From contig CAYLNH010000175.1 of the NCBI GenBank assembly GCA_964384625.1, positions 1-14,630 of the forward strand: DNA of 14,630 nt. Direction: 5' to 3'. The notes below the pieces were generated by a model. The model was not told the origin of the DNA, searched no databases, and saw only the letters and a list, made by a program, of their open reading frames with translations. A program made the translations under genes and the position numbers. Origin of the DNA: CAYLNH01 sp964384625 (GTDB taxonomy: Bacteria; Verrucomicrobiota; Lentisphaeria; JABSQK01). Below, piece after piece: positions 1-4,853 of the stretch (the first letter of the stretch is position 1; every line of letters begins with the position of its first letter).

Positions 1-35
1 CCCTGATTTGAACTTGAGTGAAGAGAATTGACCAT

Positions 36-1478
36 ATGGATTTGAAGGTATTGTTGGTCCGACCGCATCCGTATCTGCCCACGTCACAGTGGCTGCAGAG
101 CATGATCCGGCTCGAACCATACGCCCAGGAACTGATCGCCGGCGGCATTCAGGAACCCCATGATGTGCGCATCTGTGATCTCGCCGTGGAAGACGACGAC
201 CCGATCGGCGCATTCAAACAGACGCTGCAGGAGTACCAGCCCGACCTCGTCGGCTTCGGCGGCTTCTCCAGCCAGTTCAACCAGAACAAGGAACTGGCCG
301 GCATCGTGAAGGACCTCCTGCCGGGAGCCATAACCTGTCTCGGCGGCATCCATCCCTCCAGCTATCCAACCGACTGCAAGTGCCCGGAGCTCTTTGATTT
401 TATCGTCCGCGGCGACGGCGTCTCCGCGATCAAACAGGTCGTGGCCGCCCTCGAGAACGACGAACACCTGCCGGAGACGGAATGGATCCTGCAGCCCGGA
501 TCCGAACGCTTCGACGAACTGGCCGCCCTGCCCCCGCCGGCGCTGAACTCCGACGGCATCACCACCAAACCGCGACGCGACCTGGTCGATATGTCCAAGT
601 ACTTCTGCATCTGCTACGGCCGGCCCGGCGAGAAAGTCGAAACGCTCTTTCCCGAAATCGCCTGCGTCCGCACCAGCGTCGGCTGCCCGATGCGCTGCAG
701 CTTCTGCGTCGTCCACTTCCTGGCCAACGGCAAGTACCACCAGCGCGAAGTCGCCGACGTCGTCGACGAGATCGAGTCACTCGAGCAGGACTACATCTAT
801 TTCGTCGACGACGAGACCTTCATCAACACAAAGCGCATGCGTCAGATGGCGGAGATGCTGATCGAGCGCGGGGTGGAGAAGCGCTACATCTCGTGGGCGC
901 GCAGCGACACGATCTGCAAGCATCCCGAGCTTTTCGAGCTCTGGAAGAAGGCCGGCCTTGAGTTTGTCTACATCGGCTTCGAGTCGCTGGAGGAAGACAA
1001 CCTCGACGCCTACAACAAGAAGGCGAGCGTTTCCCAGAACCGCAAGGCCCGCCAGATCCTGCGCGACCTCGACCTGAACATCCACGCAGCCCTGATGGTC
1101 AATCCCGATTTCACCAAAGAGGACTTCCTCACCGTGCAGCGCGCCATCAAGGAACTGGCGCCCGCCGAATTCGCCTTCACCGTCTACTCGCCGCCGCCCG
1201 GAACGCAGGAGTTCCTCGACAACCTCGACAACTTCATCTGCGACGACCCCTGCCAGTTCTACGACTGTCTGCACACAATCCTGCCGACCAGACTGCCGCT
1301 GAAAGAGTTCTACCGTTATTTCACCATCCTTTACGCCATGGGCGCCGCCAAAATCCCGGCCAAAGTAAACAAGGTGAAGATGCCGCTCAAGGACCACCTT
1401 AAATTCGCCGTGGGCGGCGCCAGGTTCGGCTGGCAGATGTACCGCATGTACCGCGAGTACGACAAGAAGCACTGGTAG
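36..1478 (+). CDS. B12-binding radical SAM protein, HpnR-like
   Basis: Predicted cobalamin- and 4Fe-4S-dependent radical SAM enzyme of 480 residues. The N-terminal third looks like a B12-binding fold: a KVLLVRPHP start strand, then PDLVGFGGFS near residues 69-78 and GGIHPSSYP near 103-111. The radical SAM motif CPMRCSFC follows at Cys217, Cys221 and Cys224, with a VDDETF strand near 257. The RLEP segment close to the N-terminus and the FYRYF..LY tail resemble, from memory, hopanoid C-3 methylase HpnR. Known relatives methylate or rearrange hydrophobic, unactivated carbons; the substrate here is unknown. I prefer ATG 36 because the B12 domain begins there. An in-frame GTG at 18 would add six residues, and neither start has a strong ribosome binding site. 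It converges on the minus-strand lipid operon and may serve the same pathway, but its own upstream region is outside the window. Confidence 0.9.
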   Translation: MDLKVLLVRPHPYLPTSQWLQSMIRLEPYAQELIAGGIQEPHDVRICDLAVEDDDPIGAFKQTLQEYQPDLVGFGGFSSQFNQNKELAGIVKDLLPGAITCLGGIHPSSYPTDCKCPELFDFIVRGDGVSAIKQVVAALENDEHLPETEWILQPGSERFDELAALPPPALNSDGITTKPRRDLVDMSKYFCICYGRPGEKVETLFPEIACVRTSVGCPMRCSFCVVHFLANGKYHQREVADVVDEIESLEQDYIYFVDDETFINTKRMRQMAEMLIERGVEKRYISWARSDTICKHPELFELWKKAGLEFVYIGFESLEEDNLDAYNKKASVSQNRKARQILRDLDLNIHAALMVNPDFTKEDFLTVQRAIKELAPAEFAFTVYSPPPGTQEFLDNLDNFICDDPCQFYDCLHTILPTRLPLKEFYRYFTILYAMGAAKIPAKVNKVKMPLKDHLKFAVGGARFGWQMYRMYREYDKKHW

Positions 1479-1484
1479 GTGGAT

Positions 1485-1508
1485 CCTGGGGATACCAACC
1501 GCCCCAGG
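1485..1508 (+). terminator. Hairpin just after the radical SAM gene
   Basis: Perfect 7-bp inverted repeat (cctgggg / ccccagg) around a 10-base loop, starting seven bases after the stop codon at 1476-1478. No T-tract follows, so it is not a classical intrinsic terminator. It could act as a 3' end stabiliser or a factor-assisted terminator. The pairing is plain in the sequence; the role is inferred. Confidence 0.4.
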
Positions 1509-1580
1509 CGGGACACCACGATGGACCTACCCGTTCATCTGAAACAAACGGGGGCCGTTGCGACACAGACGCATCCGGAC

Positions 1581-1617
1581 AAAAAAATGGGCCCGGGCAG
1601 CTAAATGCCGCCGGGCC
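1581..1617 (-). terminator. Intrinsic terminator for minus-strand transcription
   Basis: Read on the minus strand, a strong GC stem (ggcccgg paired with ccgggcc, continuing as gca/tgc after a two-base bulge, small loop) is followed after two bases by seven T residues (the A run at 1581-1587 on the + strand). This is the standard layout of a Rho-independent terminator. It lies about 430 bases downstream of the operon's last stop codon, so the operon mRNA would carry a long 3' untranslated region that includes the heptad repeats. Confidence 0.7.
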
Positions 1618-1804
1618 GCGCGGGCGTGATGCCGCTGTTCCCGCGCGCCGCAGGGAGTCCGTCCCTGTGGCCGTTACTACGATCCTTCATGGACGGCCGG
1701 AATTCAAACGAATGCTGCGAAAAGATGTGAGCGGCGCCGCGGAGTTCATCAGTCCCGTTTGGCGGTGAAACACTCCCAGCCCTCAAGTATGGGAGAAAGC
1801 CTGC

Positions 1805-1846
1805 GGATCACCGATTACCGATCACCGATCACCGATTACCGATTAC
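1805..1846. repeat. Six heptad tandem repeats (cgatYac)
   Basis: Six consecutive 7-bp units reading ggatcac, cgattac, cgatcac, cgatcac, cgattac and cgattac. The fifth base alternates between C and T and the rest is conserved. The same unit reappears at 2038-2051. The function is unknown; such tracts can arise by slippage or mark mobile intergenic elements. Confidence 0.85.
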
Positions 1847-1875
1847 TCGTTTCGGAACAGTCGTCCGACATGTAT

Positions 1876-1895
1876 CATGAGCATCCGTGCTCATG
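1876..1895. other. Perfect 8-bp inverted repeat hairpin
   Basis: CATGAGCA and TGCTCATG are separated by four bases (tccg), giving a stable hairpin on either strand. There is no T-tract on either side. It sits between the two heptad tracts and may be part of the same repeated element. No function can be assigned. Confidence 0.6.
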
Positions 1896-2037
1896 CCTCC
1901 GAAGCACAAGTTGACGCTCGCTACGCTCACTGCTGTCCGTTGGGCAGCCATAGTCTGTCGTCGTCTGGGACGCTTGTGATACAGCCAAAGTTCGCGCCTG
2001 TTCGATCGCTGACGGAATGAGAACATCATTGAGGTGC

Positions 2038-2051
2038 CGATCACCGATCAT
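2038..2051. repeat. Two-unit heptad repeat overlapping a stop codon
   Basis: Two units (cgatcac, cgatcat) match the tract at 1805-1846. The stop codon of the minus-strand radical SAM gene (2048-2050) lies inside the second unit, so the repeat element reaches into the 3' end of the gene. Confidence 0.8.
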
Positions 2052-3361
2052 CCGGCGCCAAGCCGTTTCATCCGGTGCAGGAACTGCAGCTGGGCGTTGA
2101 TGGCGTCGGGTGGGAAGATAATGTCCCGGCGGTCGGCAAAGGCTTCCGTCAGCCGCTTCTCGAGCTCGTCGCGGTCGAGCGCCGGCGAAAAATAATAGAC
2201 CGAATCGAGGAGGTCGTCATCGGCTTTGATCACGTCTTCCTCAACGGCGCGTTTCCACAAAGGGGTCCCGGGCAGGATACGAATCCCCATGAAGATAAAG
2301 CTCGCGGTCTCCTTCAAACTGCACAGATTCTCGATGCCTTGCTCTACCGTCTCCGGCGTTTCATCCGGCCCGGCGAACATAAAGGAGTGCGTCGTCGTTA
2401 TCTCATGGCGCCGGAAACAATCGTTCATGGCGATAACATCGGCAAACGTGAAGCCTTTGCGCAATGCCGCCAATGTCGTGTCGGTCGTCGCGTCGGCGCC
2501 GATCTCAGCTGATTCCAGGCCGGTCTCCTGCATCAGCGCCACGATCTCGTCATCGACTTCGCGGCCGGGCGAGAAGAATGCGGTCCACGGCACACAGACG
2601 TCGCGCGCATGCATTGCCTCAACCAACTGCCGATAGCAGCCGTCGGCATCGTTGAACACAGAGTCGACAAAAAAGACCTGCCGGACACCGTGGTTCTGCA
2701 TCAGCGCTTCGATATCGTCGACGACAGCGTGTGGATCACGCGGCCGCAGGCAATGCCCTTCGAGGATCGGATAAGTACAATAGACGCAATGCCGGTCACA
2801 CCCGCGCTTGGTCTGAATGGGAGTGATCCCTTCGCTGTTGACGTAGTATTGGAGCAGTTCGGCATCATACGCGCCCCCGGCGATGCCGGCATCGACCAGC
2901 TTCGTGCCGGCGTGCAGGATCTTTTCCGCCGGCGGTTTGCCGGACTCCAGTTGCCTGATCAACTCCAGAATCAGTTCCTCGCCTTCGCCGACCACACCGT
3001 AATCAGCGTCGACGCGCTGGAGGATGGCCTCGGGCATGATGGAAAAGCCTGAACCGCCCAAGACAACGGGCGCCCGGCATGCAAGTCGGATCGTCTCGAC
3101 AATCTGCTCGACGATATCAAGGTAACGCAGTTCGTGGGCCGCGTTGGTGTTGTCGATATTGCGGATTGAGATTCCGACCAAGTCCGGCTGCATCCCGGCG
3201 GCCTTTGCCGCCAACGGCTCCACGGCGTGGTGCCGGAGGAAATCAAAGACATCGACATCGTGCCCGGCTTCGCGCAAGGCGTTCATGATGACCGAGAGCC
3301 CCAGCGGGTAGACCGGATACGGATCGGTGGCCGTATTGGCGGAGATCAGGAGGACCTTCAC
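2048..3361 (-). CDS. B12-binding radical SAM protein, ladderane/lipid type
   Basis: Predicted B12-binding radical SAM enzyme of 437 residues and the last gene of the minus-strand operon. The N-terminal B12-type domain shows PDLVGISIRNIDN near residues 59-71 and GGSGFSIMPEAIL near 102-114. The 4Fe-4S motif CDRHCVYC is at Cys188, Cys192 and Cys195, and a FFVDSVFN strand follows. Enzymes of this architecture form or modify C-C bonds in lipids and tetrapyrroles. From memory this subgroup occurs in putative ladderane and related lipid clusters, but the reaction is not established. The start is GTG at 3361: it overlaps the upstream hotdog gene's TGA in a GTGA junction and has an AGGAGG seven bases before it. 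A longer ATG frame from 3403 adds 14 residues that are not domain-like. The stop codon lies inside a heptad repeat. Confidence 0.9.
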   Translation of the reverse strand: MKVLLISANTATDPYPVYPLGLSVIMNALREAGHDVDVFDFLRHHAVEPLAAKAAGMQPDLVGISIRNIDNTNAAHELRYLDIVEQIVETIRLACRAPVVLGGSGFSIMPEAILQRVDADYGVVGEGEELILELIRQLESGKPPAEKILHAGTKLVDAGIAGGAYDAELLQYYVNSEGITPIQTKRGCDRHCVYCTYPILEGHCLRPRDPHAVVDDIEALMQNHGVRQVFFVDSVFNDADGCYRQLVEAMHARDVCVPWTAFFSPGREVDDEIVALMQETGLESAEIGADATTDTTLAALRKGFTFADVIAMNDCFRRHEITTTHSFMFAGPDETPETVEQGIENLCSLKETASFIFMGIRILPGTPLWKRAVEEDVIKADDDLLDSVYYFSPALDRDELEKRLTEAFADRRDIIFPPDAINAQLQFLHRMKRLGAG

Positions 3362-3711
3362 GTATCGACCTCCTGGAGCACCAGGCTGAACTGCGCCACG
3401 CATTCGTCACCGCGGGTCATGGCAACTTTGGCCTGCATATCGTTGGTTTCACAGGAAACGGTGATCGGGTCATCCACACCGACGGGACTGAGGAACTTGG
3501 CGCGCTTGAGCCTGGTCAGCCGCAGATTCTTGCCAAGGGCCTCCTGCGCCATCAACACCCCGGCCTGCACCAGGCAGACGCCAGGCAGTACGGGGTTGTC
3601 CGGAAAATGCCCCTGGAACCCGACAAACTCGGCCGGCAATGACAGCCTGGCCGCGGCGCTGCTGCCGTCGGTGCGAATGTCGGTCAGATGTTGTTTGAGT
3701 TCGGTTTTCAT
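3358..3711 (-). CDS. Hotdog 3-hydroxyacyl-ACP dehydratase-like protein (ApeI/FabZ type)
   Basis: Small single-hotdog protein of 117 residues. The FabZ signature GHFPDNPVLPGV lies at residues 34-45, with the catalytic-type His at 35. The residue 14 positions on, which is Glu in FabZ, is Gln49 here, so the usual His/Glu pair is incomplete. FabZ proteins dehydrate 3-hydroxyacyl-ACP to the trans-2-enoyl form. In aryl polyene systems a short ApeI protein works together with a second hotdog, ApeP, and an ApeP-like domain is fused to the acyltransferase at 7846-9999. The protein may therefore be one half of a heterodimer, a dehydratase with altered chemistry, or a non-catalytic binding subunit. No clear ribosome binding site precedes the ATG. 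A 296-base repeat region separates it from the lipoprotein gene upstream, so it may depend on read-through or have its own promoter. Confidence 0.85.
   Translation of the reverse strand: MKTELKQHLTDIRTDGSSAAARLSLPAEFVGFQGHFPDNPVLPGVCLVQAGVLMAQEALGKNLRLTRLKRAKFLSPVGVDDPITVSCETNDMQAKVAMTRGDECVAQFSLVLQEVDT
3369..3374 (-). promoter_or_regulatory. Ribosome binding site fixing the GTG start at 3361
   Basis: On the minus strand AGGAGG is followed by a 7-base spacer and then GTG. It lies inside the end of the upstream hotdog gene, whose TGA overlaps the GTG, which implies translational coupling. This decides against the longer ATG start at 3403. Confidence 0.8.
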
Positions 3712-3763
3712 TGTTTGTCGGGTTTGGGATCGGGGCCCCGCAGGGGCGGAATGCCTTTGGCAC

Positions 3764-3988
3764 GTGGAAGCCGCTCCTACATTCTCGGACTCGGATCGTT
3801 ACATTTTCGGAGGCGGATCGCGGCGTGGAAGCCGCTCCTACATTCTCGGACGCGGATCGCGGCGTGGAAGCCGCTCCTACATTCTCGGAGGCCGCTCCTA
3901 CATTCTCGGAGGCGGATCGCGGCGTGGAAGCCGCTCCTACATTCTCGGAGGCGGATCGCGGCGTGGAAGCCGCTCCTACATTGGCGGA
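3764..3988. repeat. REP-like 39-bp tandem repeat array inside the operon
   Basis: Direct repeats with a 39-bp period begin at 3825, 3864, 3924 and 3963. A diverged first copy begins at 3764, and a half-unit is inserted at 3891. The core gctcctacattctcgga occurs five times (3773, 3834, 3873, 3893, 3933), with a sixth variant at 3972. Each full unit carries the palindrome gcggc-gtggaa-gccgc, a 5-bp stem with a 6-base loop. On the minus strand the start tgtaggagcggcttcc resembles REP-type elements of gamma-proteobacteria. The array fills most of the gap between lipoprotein and hotdog genes and would form serial hairpins in the operon mRNA. A + strand frame reads through it only because 39 is a multiple of three. 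Confidence 0.9.
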
Positions 3989-4007
3989 TGCGAAATCGCT
4001 CCTCTGT

Positions 4008-4853
4008 CTACAACTCTTGTTTGACGCGGATGATCAGGCGGTAGCGGAATTTGCCGTTTTTCAGGACGATGCCTTTCGGGTAGATTCCCTGCTTGCCGGT
4101 TGTGTAGTCAAAGTAACGCACGCGGCTCAACCGTTTCCAGCCGCGGTAGACACGCTTCTCGACCAGCTGCCGGTCGTACCCGGCAAAAGTATACTCGATC
4201 CGACCGTTGTCGGTCTTTTCAATCAGCTTCAGCTCGTATTTGCCGTGTTTGATCTTGTCGATCGTCTCGGGTGTCCAGTCGAAATAGATGTAGCGGATGT
4301 CCTGACCGACGGCTTGCGAGATCTCCTGCGTGTATTCGCCGAAGGCCGGCGCGGCGTTGTGCACCGTGATCTTCTCGGCTGTGCCTTCGAGATCGAAGAG
4401 CTTCGCGCCGGACAACGTCGAGCACGCCAGCTTGAAGGTCTTGTTCTCGATGTCGACCTCCAGCACCCCCAGACCAACCATCTCCTTGCCAAAGAACTGG
4501 AACGTGACGCTCTGCAGTTGTTTCAGTTTCGGCGGCACGGTCTTCTGGAAGTTGTCGCGCACGGCGACTGGGTCCGCGCAGGACAGGTCCGATTTCGGCA
4601 TCGGCTCGAAGGGGACGCTGCCACAGCCCACAAGACAGGCGAGCAGCAGTCCGAGCGCTACTCCAGCCCATCGGTTGTAGTCGGTTGCAGTCGGTTGCAG
4701 TCGGTTGTCGTCGCGGCCTGTTCCGGCAGGAGGAAGGCTTCGCCTTGGAGGAACCGGGGCGTTGCCCCAGACCCCGGCAGGAGGCGAGCCGCCCCCTGCA
4801 CCCGGCAAATTATTGTGCTTCGCACGAGTCATTCGCAGAAATCTTCCTTTCAA
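4008..4853 (-). CDS. DUF3261-type lipoprotein, 5' end unresolved
   Basis: Predicted lipoprotein of the kind found beside MMPL exporters in aryl polyene and related lipid clusters (DUF3261, assigned from context and general appearance). A hydrophobic stretch ends in the lipobox LVGC, with Cys77 in the longest frame, so the mature protein would be lipid-anchored and about 205 residues long. Its likely role is outer-membrane insertion or periplasmic hand-off of the cluster's lipid. The start is a problem. The longest frame (ATG 4853) overlaps the exporter's 3' end and reads through a GC-rich hairpin element and decamer repeats, leaving an implausible extension of about 60 residues before the hydrophobic core. 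A TTG at 4808 is hardly better. A CTG at 4700 would give a normal 25-residue signal peptide but is a rare start codon. An ATG at 4671 is out of frame. The true 5' end was probably altered by repeat insertion. Confidence 0.75.
   Translation of the reverse strand: MKGRFLRMTRAKHNNLPGAGGGSPPAGVWGNAPVPPRRSLPPAGTGRDDNRLQPTATDYNRWAGVALGLLLACLVGCGSVPFEPMPKSDLSCADPVAVRDNFQKTVPPKLKQLQSVTFQFFGKEMVGLGVLEVDIENKTFKLACSTLSGAKLFDLEGTAEKITVHNAAPAFGEYTQEISQAVGQDIRYIYFDWTPETIDKIKHGKYELKLIEKTDNGRIEYTFAGYDRQLVEKRVYRGWKRLSRVRYFDYTTGKQGIYPKGIVLKNGKFRYRLIIRVKQEL
4671..4710. repeat. Four decamer tandem repeats (tcggttgYag)
   Basis: Four consecutive 10-bp units: tcggttgtag, tcggttgcag, tcggttgcag and tcggttgtcg. They lie exactly where the lipoprotein's start codon and signal-peptide n-region should be. 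A period of 10 is not a multiple of three, so any copy-number change would shift the reading frame. Confidence 0.85.
4719..4806. repeat. GC-rich hairpin element between exporter and lipoprotein
   Basis: A compact segment of nested inverted repeats: aaggc-ttc-gcctt near 4734-4746, ggggc-gtt-gcccc at 4756-4768, and an outer ccgggg / ccccgg pair at 4754-4759 and 4772-4777. The motif caggagg occurs twice. The layout resembles dispersed intergenic repeat elements rather than coding sequence. It begins a few bases after the exporter's stop codon and may form an mRNA processing or attenuation structure within the operon. Confidence 0.6.

Larger units (their letters stand above)
1479..2047. other. 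Intergenic region between convergent genes, repeat-bearing
   Basis: About 570 bases between the convergent radical SAM genes. It holds a hairpin after the + strand gene, a minus-strand intrinsic terminator (1581-1617), a 42-bp heptad array (1805-1846), an 8-bp-arm hairpin (1876-1895) and a second short heptad tract at its right edge (2038-2051). Two minus-strand open frames (61 and 71 codons) have no recognisable domain or ribosome binding site, and I do not call them genes. The stretch between the heptad tracts could be a small non-autonomous element. Confidence 0.6.

Noticed and set aside
84..740. Minus-strand 218-codon frame opposite the first radical SAM gene
   Set aside because: Shadow of a gene with an intact CxxxCxxC and B12-type domain; no recognisable features of its own.
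1740..1780. CTGATGA on the minus strand as a hammerhead ribozyme core
   Set aside because: The required GAAA after a closing stem II and the matching stems I and III are absent.
1601..1786. Minus-strand 61-codon frame
   Set aside because: It ends inside the terminator stem and has no ribosome binding site or recognisable motif.
1829..2044. Minus-strand 71-codon frame between the heptad tracts
   Set aside because: It is bounded by repeats at both ends, has no convincing ribosome binding site and an unlikely Arg-rich composition; more likely a repeat element.
3764..3988. Repeat array considered as a CRISPR
   Set aside because: The units are contiguous direct repeats with no variable spacers, and no cas genes are present.
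3227..4024. Plus-strand 265-codon frame encoding a repetitive RGSRRGSRSYILGGG-type sequence
   Set aside because: It is antisense to the hotdog and radical SAM genes and stays open only because the 39-bp DNA repeat equals 13 codons. It has no ribosome binding site or domain.
4219..4671. Minus-strand 150-codon frame starting at ATG 4671
   Set aside because: It is the wrong frame for the lipoprotein and gives no signal peptide or domain. It was kept only as a clue that the lipoprotein start may have been frameshifted.
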